Assembly: GCF_001651855.1 (NCBI RefSeq)
Contig: NZ_LNQC01000056.1
Coordinates: 1 to 64,000 of the forward strand
Length of the DNA stretch: 64,000 bases
Reading direction: 5' to 3'
Origin: Sinorhizobium americanum
GTDB taxonomy: Bacteria; Pseudomonadota; Alphaproteobacteria; Rhizobiales; Rhizobiaceae
Below the pieces are notes generated by a model, which worked only from the letters and a program-made list of their open reading frames with translations, had not been told where the DNA came from and did no database searches. Each line of letters starts with the position of its first letter. Position 1 is the first letter of the stretch. Shown here one piece after another: positions 9,579-19,620 of this stretch. The translations under genes were made by a program, and so were the position numbers.

Positions 9579-12422
9579 ATGCTCGACAAGACCTACGATT
9601 CCGCATCCGTCGACCCACGTATCGCCAAGAAGTGGGACGATGAAAACGCGTTTCGTGCCGGCGCCGGCGCAAAGCCGGACGCCGAAACCTTCTGCATCGT
9701 GATTCCGCCGCCGAACGTCACCGGCTCCCTGCACATGGGTCACGCTCTCAACAACACCCTGCAGGACGTCATGGTGCGCTTCGAGCGCATGCGCGGCAAG
9801 GATGTCCTTTGGCAGCCGGGCATGGACCATGCCGGCATCGCCACGCAGATGGTCGTCGAGCGGCAGCTCGCTGAGCGCCAGCTGCCGGGTCGTCGCGACA
9901 TGGGACGTGAGGCCTTTATCGACAAGGTCTGGGAATGGAAGGGCGAATCCGGCGGCCTGATCTTCAATCAGTTGAAACGGCTCGGTGCCTCCTGCGACTG
10001 GTCGCGTGAGCGCTTCACCATGGATGAGGGGCTGTCCGAAGCGGTCGTCGAGGTCTTCGTCAGCCTCTACAAGGAAGGCCTGATCTATCGCGACACGCGT
10101 CTCGTCAATTGGGATCCGAAGTTGCAGACGGCGATTTCGGACATCGAGGTCGAGCAGGTCGAGGTCAACGGCCACCTCTGGCATCTGCGCTATCCGCTCG
10201 AAGAGGGCGTCACCTATCAGCACCCGGTCGCCTTCGACAACGACGGCAAGGCCACCGAGTGGGAAACCCGCGACTATCTGGTCGTTGCCACCACCCGTCC
10301 GGAAACGATGCTCGGCGACACTGGCGTCGCGGTGCATCCCGATGACGCGCGCTACAAGGGGATTGTCGGCAAGCACGTCATCCTGCCGATCGTCGGACGG
10401 CGCATACCGATCGTCGCCGACGAATATCCGGACCCGACGACAGGCACCGGCGCTGTGAAGATGACGCCGGCCCACGACTTCAACGATTTCGAAGTCGGCA
10501 AACGCCGGGGGCTTCGCCAGGTCAACGTGCTGACCGCGGACGGCCGGGTCACGATCACCAGCAACGAGGACTTCCTCGAGGGTCTCGATCAGCCCGCAGC
10601 GCTCCACGGCGCCTGGGATGAGCTTGAGGGCAAGGACAGGTTCGAGGCGCGCAGGCTGATCGTCGAAACGCTCGAGGCCGCCGGTCTCGTTGACCATATC
10701 GAGCCGCACAGGCACGTCGTGCCGCATGGCGATCGCGGCGGTGTGCCAATCGAGCCGCGCCTGACCGAACAATGGTATGTCGACGCAAAGACGCTGGCCA
10801 AGCCGGCCATAGCTTCGGTCAGGGAAGGGCGCACGAGCTTCGTCCCGAAGAATTGGGAGAAGACCTATTTCGAGTGGATGGAGAACATCCAACCCTGGTG
10901 CATTTCGCGTCAGCTCTGGTGGGGCCACCAGATCCCGGCCTGGTATGGTCCGGATGGCCAGGTTTTCGTCGAGAAGACCGAGGAAGAGGCGCTGCACGCG
11001 GCAATTCAGCACTACATCGCGCATGAAGGACCGATGAAGGCCTATGTTGAGGACCTGCTCGAGAACTTCAAGCCGGGCGAAATCCTGACGCGTGACGAGG
11101 ATGTGCTCGACACCTGGTTCTCGTCCGCCCTCTGGCCCTTCTCGACGCTCGGCTGGCCGAGCGAGACGCCGGAACTCGAAAAATACTACCAGACCGACGT
11201 TCTGGTCACCGGCTTCGACATCATCTTCTTCTGGGTGGCGCGGATGATGATGATGGGCCTGCATCTCATGAAGGACGCCGACGGCACGCCGGTCGAGCCG
11301 TTCCACACCGTCTATGTCCATGCGCTCGTTCGCGACAAGAACGGGCAGAAGATGTCGAAGTCGAAGGGCAACGTCATCGACCCGCTCGAACTGATCGACG
11401 AATACGGCGCCGATGCGCTACGCTTCACGCTGGCGATCATGGCGGCCCAAGGACGGGACGTGAAGCTTGATCCGGCCCGCATCGCCGGCTACCGCAACTT
11501 CGGCACCAAGCTCTGGAACGCTACGCGTTTTGCCGAGATGAATGGCGCCACGAGCAGCGAGGGCTTCATCCCGGAAGCCGCCTCGCTGACGGTCAACCGT
11601 TGGATTCTGACCGAACTTTCGCGCACCATCCGCGATGTCACCGAGGCGATCGAGGGATATCGCTTCAATGACGCGGCGGGAAGTCTCTACCGCTTCATAT
11701 GGAACCAGTTCTGCGACTGGTATCTCGAACTGTTGAAGCCGGTCTTCGGCGGCGAGGACGAGACCGCCAAGCGCGAATCGCAGGCCTGCGTCGCTTACGT
11801 ACTGGACGAGACCTACAAGCTCTTGCATCCGTTCATGCCCTTCATGACGGAGGAGCTCTGGGAGAAGACCTCCGGCCCGGGCCGTGAGCGCGCGACGCTG
11901 CTCTGCCACGCCGAATGGCCGGCCGCCTTTTACGCGGACGATCTGGCCGCGGATGAAATCAATTGGCTGATCGATCTCGTCTCGGGGATCCGTTCGGTCC
12001 GGGCGGAAATGAACGTCCCGCCGGCGGCGATGGCGCCGCTGGTCATCGTTGGCGCCAAGGGCTTGACGAGCGAGCGGCTCGATCGGCATGGCCCGGCGAT
12101 CAAGCGGCTGGCGAGGGTGGAGAGCATCGAGTACGCGGCGGTGGCGCCGCGCGGCAGCGCCCAGATCGTCATCGGCGAAGCGACGGCCTGCCTTCCGCTC
12201 GGCAGTCTAGTCGATCTGGTGGCAGAAAAATTGCGCCTCGAGAAGTCTATTGCCAAGGTCGAGGCCGAGCGCGAGAGAATTCTCGGCAAGCTGGCCAACG
12301 AAAAGTTCGTCGCCAATGCGAAGCCGGAATTGGTCGAAGCGGAGCGGGAACGCTTGGCCGAACTCAACCTGCAGAAGGACTCGCTCGGCGTTGCACTAAG
12401 CCGCGTTTCGGAAGCGGGTTAG
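9579..12422 (+). CDS. valS: Valyl-tRNA synthetase
   Basis: Class Ia synthetase charging tRNA-Val. The 947-residue protein shows the HIGH-type signature PNVTGSLHMGHALN near residue 45, the CP1 editing insertion with TTRPETMLGDTGVAVHP, the KMSKS loop QKMSKSKGNVIDP, the anticodon-binding domain and a C-terminal coiled-coil tRNA arm rich in charged residues. The frame runs 31 codons further upstream, but MLDKTYDSAS is the expected beginning. It is followed by a clear terminator. Confidence 0.97.
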   Translation: MLDKTYDSASVDPRIAKKWDDENAFRAGAGAKPDAETFCIVIPPPNVTGSLHMGHALNNTLQDVMVRFERMRGKDVLWQPGMDHAGIATQMVVERQLAERQLPGRRDMGREAFIDKVWEWKGESGGLIFNQLKRLGASCDWSRERFTMDEGLSEAVVEVFVSLYKEGLIYRDTRLVNWDPKLQTAISDIEVEQVEVNGHLWHLRYPLEEGVTYQHPVAFDNDGKATEWETRDYLVVATTRPETMLGDTGVAVHPDDARYKGIVGKHVILPIVGRRIPIVADEYPDPTTGTGAVKMTPAHDFNDFEVGKRRGLRQVNVLTADGRVTITSNEDFLEGLDQPAALHGAWDELEGKDRFEARRLIVETLEAAGLVDHIEPHRHVVPHGDRGGVPIEPRLTEQWYVDAKTLAKPAIASVREGRTSFVPKNWEKTYFEWMENIQPWCISRQLWWGHQIPAWYGPDGQVFVEKTEEEALHAAIQHYIAHEGPMKAYVEDLLENFKPGEILTRDEDVLDTWFSSALWPFSTLGWPSETPELEKYYQTDVLVTGFDIIFFWVARMMMMGLHLMKDADGTPVEPFHTVYVHALVRDKNGQKMSKSKGNVIDPLELIDEYGADALRFTLAIMAAQGRDVKLDPARIAGYRNFGTKLWNATRFAEMNGATSSEGFIPEAASLTVNRWILTELSRTIRDVTEAIEGYRFNDAAGSLYRFIWNQFCDWYLELLKPVFGGEDETAKRESQACVAYVLDETYKLLHPFMPFMTEELWEKTSGPGRERATLLCHAEWPAAFYADDLAADEINWLIDLVSGIRSVRAEMNVPPAAMAPLVIVGAKGLTSERLDRHGPAIKRLARVESIEYAAVAPRGSAQIVIGEATACLPLGSLVDLVAEKLRLEKSIAKVEAERERILGKLANEKFVANAKPELVEAERERLAELNLQKDSLGVALSRVSEAG

Positions 12423-12445
12423 GCCAGTTCAAGCTTGGATATGAT

Positions 12446-12475
12446 AGTCCGCGGCAGAAATGCCCCGGACTTTTT
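12446..12475 (+). terminator. valS terminator
   Basis: AGTCCG (12446-12451) pairs with CGGACT (12466-12471), with additional GGCA/TGCC pairing inside, followed by TTTTT. Confidence 0.75.
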
Positions 12476-12860
12476 CGTATCGAAGGCAACTTCGAATCAG
12501 TTTCCCCATTGGTCGATCAAGCTGCGAATTACACGCGTGGGTTTTGTTGCGGCGTTTTCCCACGGACAGCGGCGGGTTGTTTTGCAAAAAGCAATATTGT
12601 TGTCGTGACGTCACACATTGCTGCATTGTTGGAAAACTCTTCTAATTTGGCGGAAATCATACTCCACATGAGAAAAATCATTCCTCATTATTTGGAATGA
12701 GGCCGAATCATGAAATTCTTACGTAAATTTTATGACTGAATTCGTCGCCTTTAGTCCTCCGACTACGAATTGCCAATCACGGCATCGTGACGAATAGTCA
12801 GCCCAATTGCGGTGGCGCGAGGTGAACGCCGCATTCATTGAAATGCAGGGGAGGAGCTGA
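12476..12860. other. Long AT-rich leader region before the fadL-like gene
   Basis: Nearly 400 non-coding bases, much richer in A and T than the surroundings from about 12590 to 12770. A CCTCATT/AATGAGG inverted repeat lies at 12683-12702. Several -10-like AT tracts are present, but no single promoter stands out. This suggests a regulated promoter region. Confidence 0.5.
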
Positions 12861-14063
12861 ATGGCTCGAAATGGACTGAAGAAGAGCATTCTCGCAGCGG
12901 TTGCCGGAGTGCTCGTCGCGTCGGCTGCGCAGGCTGGGGGGCTCGAGCGCAGCGGCTACAATATCGATCTCTTGTTCGATCCCTCAGATTATGCGGCGGA
13001 AGCGACGGCGACTTATGTCAACCCGCAACGCGAGCTGAAGGACGTGGAGGATATCAGGCCGGGCAATGGGGTCGGGTCAGACGGCATAGGCGGCGGCAGC
13101 ACCAGCGTTCAGGATACAGAGAGTTATTGGGCGCCCCGCGTGGGCGTAAAGGCTGGTTTGGGTGACAGCGTTGACTGTATGGCGGACTACTCCCAGCCTT
13201 GGGGCGCCCATACCAATCCTGGCAGGAACTGGATGGGCGCCAACGACAATATCGAGACCAAGGTCGAAAGCGATAACTACGCGGCCACCTGTTCTTACAA
13301 ATGGGATATGGGTCCGGGCTTTGTCCGTTTGATCGGCGGTGCGTTCTATCAGGAGGTTGGCGGCTTTAAAGAGCGGCTCGTCGCGCCTGGTGCCATCGGT
13401 CGGCTGGACTTGGAGGGTTCCGGATGGGGTTGGCGAACTGGTGTGGCGTATGAAATTCCTGAATACGCAATGCGCGCCAGCCTAGTCTACAACAGCGCAG
13501 TCGATCTGGATGACCTATCCGGTACAATCGATCTGCGTCAGTTTGCGCCGATCGGCGTCAAGTATGACGTTTCCGGTTCCGCCTCGATGCCGGATTCGTT
13601 GGAACTCAAGGTGCAGACTGGTATTGCTCCCGGATGGCTGGCGTTTGGCTCGGTCAAGTGGACCGACTGGAGTCAACTCCAGGTCCTCAACTTCTGCCCA
13701 GCAACGGGATCTCCGCTTCCGTGCACAAGCCTCGATCTGCTCTATCAGGACGGTTGGACGATCACCGGCGGCATCGGCCACAAGTTCAACGATCAATGGA
13801 GCGGCGCGGTCAGCGTGGCCTGGGACCGCGGCACGAGCACCGGGATTGGTACGCAGACGGACACTTGGACGCTCGGCACGGCTGTTACGTATTCCCCAAC
13901 GCAGAACGTCGAACTGCGGCTTGCCGGCATCGTCGGTATCCTGACCAGCGGGGAGTCAGGCCCTACGACCTATCAGGGAACGACCTACGGCAACGAAGCG
14001 AGATATTCATTCGACAACGACTTCGTCGGCGCGATCTCGACATCGCTAAAAGTCAGGTTCTGA
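12861..14063 (+). CDS. fadL: FadL/OmpP1-family outer-membrane long-chain fatty acid channel
   Basis: A 400-residue predicted beta-barrel with a signal peptide ending in SAAQA. Alternating hydrophobic strands and many aromatic/Gly residues run through the C-terminal two thirds. The final strand ends in Phe (STSLKVRF), as outer-membrane barrel proteins do. FadL proteins pass long-chain fatty acids; the S. meliloti FadL homologue is reported to increase perception of long-chain acyl-homoserine lactones. The ATG follows a strong GGGGAGGAG. Monocistronic: a long leader precedes it and a terminator follows it. Confidence 0.85.
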   Translation: MARNGLKKSILAAVAGVLVASAAQAGGLERSGYNIDLLFDPSDYAAEATATYVNPQRELKDVEDIRPGNGVGSDGIGGGSTSVQDTESYWAPRVGVKAGLGDSVDCMADYSQPWGAHTNPGRNWMGANDNIETKVESDNYAATCSYKWDMGPGFVRLIGGAFYQEVGGFKERLVAPGAIGRLDLEGSGWGWRTGVAYEIPEYAMRASLVYNSAVDLDDLSGTIDLRQFAPIGVKYDVSGSASMPDSLELKVQTGIAPGWLAFGSVKWTDWSQLQVLNFCPATGSPLPCTSLDLLYQDGWTITGGIGHKFNDQWSGAVSVAWDRGTSTGIGTQTDTWTLGTAVTYSPTQNVELRLAGIVGILTSGESGPTTYQGTTYGNEARYSFDNDFVGAISTSLKVRF

Positions 14064-14083
14064 TTTCCATCGATCATCATTTC

Positions 14084-14112
14084 AAGGCCCGGTTCTGCCG
14101 GGCCTTTCTTTT
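14084..14112 (+). terminator. fadL terminator
   Basis: Nine-base-pair stem AAGGCCCGG/CCGGGCCTT with a five-base loop, followed by TCTTTT. Confidence 0.85.
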
Positions 14113-14510
14113 GGCGGACGGGCGCATTTCGGCCGCCGCTTATAAGCAATCGCGAATGTGACGATTCAGCAACACATTTATTACTATGCTTTGCTAGTAT
14201 CCGCCCCGTGTCGAATATGTCCATTTCCCGCCACAAAATGGGAGCAGCGATAATAGCGACAAACGTGCGAGTGCCGTGTTTGCGTTTGAGGTGAACTGAG
14301 TTTGTGTGCCGCCATGACATCCCTTAGCAACTGGCGCTTGGCGCGTGGTCGGGCCGATATCGATCGCGACGGCGCTGGCGTGCGCGGCAACCGAACCAGC
14401 CGGCTGGCGTTGATACGCCAGGACGCTGAAGCGGCACGGGGCCGGGGACTGGTCGATGTGCATGGTGATTGGGTCGGCATAGCCGGTCGGGACGGAAGAA
14501 GCTGATTGTG
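14113..14510. other. exoR upstream region
   Basis: Close to 400 bases without a convincing gene. A short open frame at 14302-14505 lacks a ribosome site and family features. The AT-rich segment 14160-14220 is the likeliest promoter location for exoR. Confidence 0.5.
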
Positions 14511-15317
14511 ATGCGCGCGGGTGAATTAAAGTCGCTGAAAATGGCGGTGCTGGGCATGTCCCTGGCGGTTGGCGCCACCGCTGCAGGACCGGCGCGAGCC
14601 TTCGATCCATCCGCGGGCGTGACAAAGGAGTCGGGTCCGTTCGCGCTCTTCAAGTTCGGCTTCTCCGCCTATAAGAGCGGTCGCAAGGACGAGGCGGTCG
14701 AGGCCTACCGCTATGCCGCCGAGAAGGGCCATACGGGGTCGCGCTGGGCGCTTGCCAACATGTACGCCTATGGCGATGGCGTCGCGGAGAACGATCTCGA
14801 AGCATTCAAGATCTACAGCGAGATCGCCCAGCAGGGCGTCGAGCCCGGTTCCGAGGATACCGGCTATTTCGTCAACGCGCTGATCGCGCTTGCCGGCTAT
14901 TACCGACGCGGCATTCCGGACAGCCCGGTCGAGGCTGACCTGCCGCAGGCGCGGCAGCTCTATTTCCAGGCGGCATCGACCTTCGGCATCGCCGAAGCGC
15001 AGTTCCAGTTGGCGCGGATGCTGCTTTCGGGCGAGGGCGGCACCGTCAATGTTCAGCAGGCCAAGAAATGGCTGAACCGGGCGCGCAAGAACGGCCATGC
15101 CGGTGCCATGGGCGTCTTCGGAAACGTCATCTTCCAGGAAGGCCAGACGGTGCGCGGCCTCGCCTATATGACGGCGGCGCTCGACCAGTGTTCGCCGAAG
15201 GACAGGCCGTGGCTCCAGTCCATGCAGGAGCAGGCCTTCTCGCTTGCGACCGAGGACGACCGCCGCGTCGCGATCGCCATGGCCGAGAACATGCATCACC
15301 ACCAGGCCGACGAGTAA
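14511..15317 (+). CDS. exoR: ExoR, periplasmic Sel1-repeat regulator of exopolysaccharide synthesis
   Basis: ExoR binds and inhibits the ExoS-ChvI two-component system in the periplasm, holding down succinoglycan and favouring motility; proteolysis relieves the inhibition. From the ATG at 14511 the protein is 268 residues, with a signal peptide ending at PARA (residue 30). Sel1-like repeats follow, such as YAAEKGHTGSRWALANMYAY, the QARQLYFQAASTFGIAEAQF segment and the KKWLNRARKNGHAGAMGVFG segment. Residues 80-81 are Ala-Leu, matching the A80/L81 site reported to control ExoR proteolysis in S. meliloti. An in-frame start at 14469 would add 14 residues ahead of the signal and is less likely. 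Confidence 0.95.
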   Translation: MRAGELKSLKMAVLGMSLAVGATAAGPARAFDPSAGVTKESGPFALFKFGFSAYKSGRKDEAVEAYRYAAEKGHTGSRWALANMYAYGDGVAENDLEAFKIYSEIAQQGVEPGSEDTGYFVNALIALAGYYRRGIPDSPVEADLPQARQLYFQAASTFGIAEAQFQLARMLLSGEGGTVNVQQAKKWLNRARKNGHAGAMGVFGNVIFQEGQTVRGLAYMTAALDQCSPKDRPWLQSMQEQAFSLATEDDRRVAIAMAENMHHHQADE

Positions 15318-15322
15318 GCCCC

Positions 15323-16114
<792 letters not shown>

Positions 16115-16301
16115 CTGCCTTTCTTTTTATGGTCTCGCATTGGCGCCGAGTCGTTTTAGCGGCTGCGGTTTCTTTTGACAAATCTCCGCGGCAGGACGCA
16201 ATTGGCGCTCCAAAGGCCCGTTTCCTTGCGCCTTCGCTTGAGGAAATGCAGCCGTCGGTGGCGGAATTGATTCCTCATTCGGTCCGTCTATAGTCCCGCG
16301 C

Positions 16302-17765
16302 ATGATCGCGTTCATCGAGAATTACTGGCCGCATTTCCTGGCGCTCCTGTCCTTCGCGCTGGGGGTGCCGGCGATCATTCATGCGGCCATGACGAAGGAC
16401 GATGTCCGCGCCGCCGCCGGCTGGGTCGGCGTCGTTCTCCTCTCGCCAGTCATCGGCGCGGCGATCTATGCGGTCGCCGGCATCAACCGCATTCGCCGTT
16501 CCTCGATCGGTCTGCAGCGCTCGCTGCTGCGCGCGAGCGGCCCGGACCCGTTTCTCGGTTCCGACGTCACGGATGAAAACGTGGCAGTCCGATTCGGGCA
16601 GCGATTCGCGGCGATGAAGATCCTTGGGGACCGCGTATCGCGTTTTTCGATGTCGACCGGGAACCACATTACCACGCTGGAGGGCGGCGACGAGGTCTAT
16701 GGGGCGATGCTCGAGGCCATCGACGGCGCTCGCCGTAGCATCCTCTTCGAAAGCTATATCTTCGATCGCGACCCGATCGGGCTTCGCTTTGCCGATGCGC
16801 TGATCGCCGCGGTCAAGCGCGGCGTCAGCGTGCGGGTCCTGATCGACGCGGTCGGCGCTCGCTATTCGGTGCCGAGCATCGTCGGCTATCTCCAGGAAGG
16901 AGGCGTCACGACCGCGGTCTTCAACGGCAATATCATCATGGGCCTGCGGCTGCCCTATGCCAATCTCAGGACCCACCGGAAGATCGTCGTCGTCGACGGC
17001 GCTGTCGCCTTCACTGGCGGCATGAACATCCGCGCCGGCTTCACCACCGAGGTCGCCGGAATCGCCGCTTCGTTCGACACCCATTTCCTGGTTAGCGGGC
17101 CGATCGTCGCCGACATATTCCAGGTGGCGGCCGAAGACTGGCAGTTCTCGAGCGGAGAACTGCTCTCGGGAGAAGCCTGGCGGCTAGCGGACCTGGAGGA
17201 GCGGGGCGATGCGCCGTCGGTGCTGATGCGCGCCGTGCCCTCGGGACCCGACAGCACCAATGAAACCAACCACAAGATGCTGATGGGGGCCTTCTCGATC
17301 GCGCGTCGGCACATCCGGGTCATGTCGCCCTATTTCCTGCCGGACAGGGAACTCATCAGCGCGCTGGTGACGGCTGCGCGACGAGGCGTCGAAGTCGACA
17401 TCATCGTGCCTGCGGTCAACAACCTGACGCTGGTGGATCGCGCCATGACGGCGCAATTCGACCAGGTGCTCGAAGGCCATTGTCGCGTCTGGCGGGCGAA
17501 GGGAAGCTTCAACCATTCGAAATTGATCGTCGTCGACGGCCATTGGGCCTATGTCGGATCGAGCAATCTCGACCCGCGCTCGCTGCGGCTGAATTTCGAG
17601 TTCGACCTGGAGATCCTCGATGACGCCTTTGCGCAGGCGATCAGCGACAAGTTTTGCGCGGCGCGCGAGATGGCCGCCGAAGTAACGCTCGCGAGCCTTG
17701 AAGCGGAGCCAATGCTCAACCGGCTTGCGAACCGCCTGCTCTGGCTGGGTTCACCCTATCTCTAG
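16302..17765 (+). CDS. cls: Cardiolipin synthase (phospholipase D superfamily)
   Basis: Makes cardiolipin from phosphatidylglycerol at the inner membrane. The 487-residue protein begins with two transmembrane helices (about residues 7-30 and 40-62). It carries two HKD catalytic motifs: THRKIVVVDGAVAFTGG near residue 226 and NHSKLIVVDGHWAYVGSSN near residue 406. This is the standard bacterial Cls layout. It converges on erpA. Confidence 0.93.
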   Translation: MIAFIENYWPHFLALLSFALGVPAIIHAAMTKDDVRAAAGWVGVVLLSPVIGAAIYAVAGINRIRRSSIGLQRSLLRASGPDPFLGSDVTDENVAVRFGQRFAAMKILGDRVSRFSMSTGNHITTLEGGDEVYGAMLEAIDGARRSILFESYIFDRDPIGLRFADALIAAVKRGVSVRVLIDAVGARYSVPSIVGYLQEGGVTTAVFNGNIIMGLRLPYANLRTHRKIVVVDGAVAFTGGMNIRAGFTTEVAGIAASFDTHFLVSGPIVADIFQVAAEDWQFSSGELLSGEAWRLADLEERGDAPSVLMRAVPSGPDSTNETNHKMLMGAFSIARRHIRVMSPYFLPDRELISALVTAARRGVEVDIIVPAVNNLTLVDRAMTAQFDQVLEGHCRVWRAKGSFNHSKLIVVDGHWAYVGSSNLDPRSLRLNFEFDLEILDDAFAQAISDKFCAAREMAAEVTLASLEAEPMLNRLANRLLWLGSPYL

Positions 17766-17784
17766 AGGCAATCGGGGAAGGCGC

Positions 17785-18117
17785 TTAGACGGAGAAACTT
17801 GTTCCGCAGCCGCAACTTGCAACGGCATTCGGATTCTTGATCTGAAAGGACTGGCCGAGCAGGTTGTCGACGAAGTCGATTTCCGAACCACCCATATAGA
17901 CCAGCGAGAGGCTGTCGATCAGCACCTTGGCGTTGCCCTTCTCGAGAACGAGGTCGTCGTCGTTTTCCTTGTCCACCAGGTCGAACTTGTAGGAAAAGCC
18001 AGAACAGCCGCCGCCTTCGACGGAGACGCGCATCGCCGTCTTGTCGTGTTCGGTCTGGAGTATGGCGGCGATGCGCCGGGCGGCCGCATCCGAAAGCGTC
18101 ACTGTGTCCTGCATCAT
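17785..18117 (-). CDS. erpA: A-type iron-sulfur carrier ErpA/HesB
   Basis: Delivers Fe-S clusters to apoproteins. The 110-residue product has the three conserved cysteines of the family, in GGGCSGFSY and SCGCGTSF, and the middle segment IDFVDNLLGQSFQIKNPNA. A GGAGG site lies seven bases before the start. It is divergent from dgt. Confidence 0.94.
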   Translation of the reverse strand: MMQDTVTLSDAAARRIAAILQTEHDKTAMRVSVEGGGCSGFSYKFDLVDKENDDDLVLEKGNAKVLIDSLSLVYMGGSEIDFVDNLLGQSFQIKNPNAVASCGCGTSFSV

Positions 18118-18310
18118 GTCTGGCCTCCTGCCGGGGTCAAGAACCGGAGAGATTCGTTTGCAACCTGGCGCTACAATTGCTGGGCTCGAGAAGCGAGCCC
18201 CGGGAATTCGCGGTGATTAAGCAGCTATTCCCTCGTCGCTTTCCTGCAACGCATACTATAGGTATGAAGGCTTGAATGTCCCGTCAATGGGATGGCATCA
18301 CAGGTGTGAA

Positions 18311-19528
18311 ATGGCTTTCGACAGACAGGCCCTGGGTTTCGGTTATGGTGAGCACGCGACCTTTGCTTCCAATCCCTGGGCGTCACGCGGCCGGCTCTAT
18401 CCCGAAGCTTCCAGTCCGACCCGTTCCGACTTCCAACGCGACCGCGACCGCATCGTCCACACCACCGCGTTTCGTCGCCTGAAGCACAAGACCCAGGTGT
18501 TCATTGCCGCCGACGGCGATCACTACCGTACCCGGCTGACGCACACGATCGAAGTCGCGCAGATCGCGCGCGCCCTGGCACGGGCGCTGAAACTCGATGA
18601 GGATCTGGCCGAGGGGGTGGCGCTTGTCCACGACTTCGGCCATACGCCGTTCGGCCATACCGGCGAGGATGCGCTGCACGAGGTGCTGAAGCCCTATGGC
18701 GGCTTCGACCACAATGCGCAGTCGCTGCGGATCGTTACAAAGCTCGAGCGCCGCTATGCGGAATTCGACGGCCTGAACCTCACCTGGGAGAGCCTCGAAG
18801 GACTGGTCAAGCACAATGGGCCGCTGATGACGCCGGAAGGCGAGGGCATCCGCGGCCCGGTGCCGCAGCCGATCCTGGACTATTGCGCCCTCCATGATCT
18901 CGAACTGGCGAGTTTCGCAAGCCTCGAAGCCCAGGTCGCAGCGATCGCAGACGATATCGCCTATAATACCCATGATATCGACGACGGATTGCGGGCCGGC
19001 TATCTGACCTTCGACATGCTGGAGGACGTGCCGTTTCTCGGCCGCCTGATGTGCGAGGTCCATGACCGTTATTCGAGCCTCGAAAGCAGCCGTTTCACGC
19101 ACGAGATCATGCGCCGGCAGATCACCGCGATGGTCGAGGACGTCATCGGCGTCGCCCAGGCGAGACTGCGCGACATTCGACCGAAGAGCGCGAGCGACGT
19201 GCGCAGGGCCGGCAAGGTTATCGCCACGTTCTCCGAGGAGATGAGCGAGACCGACCGGCAGATCAAGAACCTGCTGATGACGCGCATCTATCGCCACCCG
19301 GAGGTGATGCGGGTGCGGCAGGCGGCGGCATCGATCGTCACCGATCTCTATCGGGCGTTCATGGCCGACCCGCTGTTGATGAAGGAACACTACTGGATCG
19401 ACCAGATCGCCGGAATGGCCGAGCCGGCCCGCGCGCGCCATGTGGGAGACTATCTCGCCGGCATGACCGATACCTTCGCGATCAGCGTGCACCGGCGCTT
19501 GTTTGACCACACGCCGGATTTGCGGTAG
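18311..19528 (+). CDS. dgt: Deoxyguanosinetriphosphate triphosphohydrolase-like protein
   Basis: HD-domain enzyme that hydrolyses dGTP or other dNTPs to the nucleoside plus triphosphate. The 405-residue protein shows [24 protein letters not shown] and [17 protein letters not shown] with the HD metal ligands, plus [18 protein letters not shown] start at 18272 is open but [11 protein letters not shown] is the usual beginning. argS follows after a terminator. Confidence 0.93.
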   Translation: MAFDRQALGFGYGEHATFASNPWASRGRLYPEASSPTRSDFQRDRDRIVHTTAFRRLKHKTQVFIAADGDHYRTRLTHTIEVAQIARALARALKLDEDLAEGVALVHDFGHTPFGHTGEDALHEVLKPYGGFDHNAQSLRIVTKLERRYAEFDGLNLTWESLEGLVKHNGPLMTPEGEGIRGPVPQPILDYCALHDLELASFASLEAQVAAIADDIAYNTHDIDDGLRAGYLTFDMLEDVPFLGRLMCEVHDRYSSLESSRFTHEIMRRQITAMVEDVIGVAQARLRDIRPKSASDVRRAGKVIATFSEEMSETDRQIKNLLMTRIYRHPEVMRVRQAAASIVTDLYRAFMADPLLMKEHYWIDQIAGMAEPARARHVGDYLAGMTDTFAISVHRRLFDHTPDLR

Positions 19529-19541
19529 TGACGCGCCGCGC

Positions 19542-19580
19542 GGAGGCTGCAGGTTCCCTACGGACCCCGGCCTCCTTTTT
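19542..19580 (+). terminator. dgt terminator
   Basis: GGAGGC (19542-19547) pairs with GCCTCC (19570-19575), with inner GGT/ACC pairing, followed by TTTTT. Confidence 0.65.
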
Positions 19581-19620
19581 GAGTTTTGCGCCATTCTCCA
19601 GTTGAACTGGGAAAGAGCGG

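Noticed and set aside
14302-14505. 67-codon frame upstream of exoR
   Set aside because: No ribosome site, no recognisable family and it lies in the expected exoR control region.
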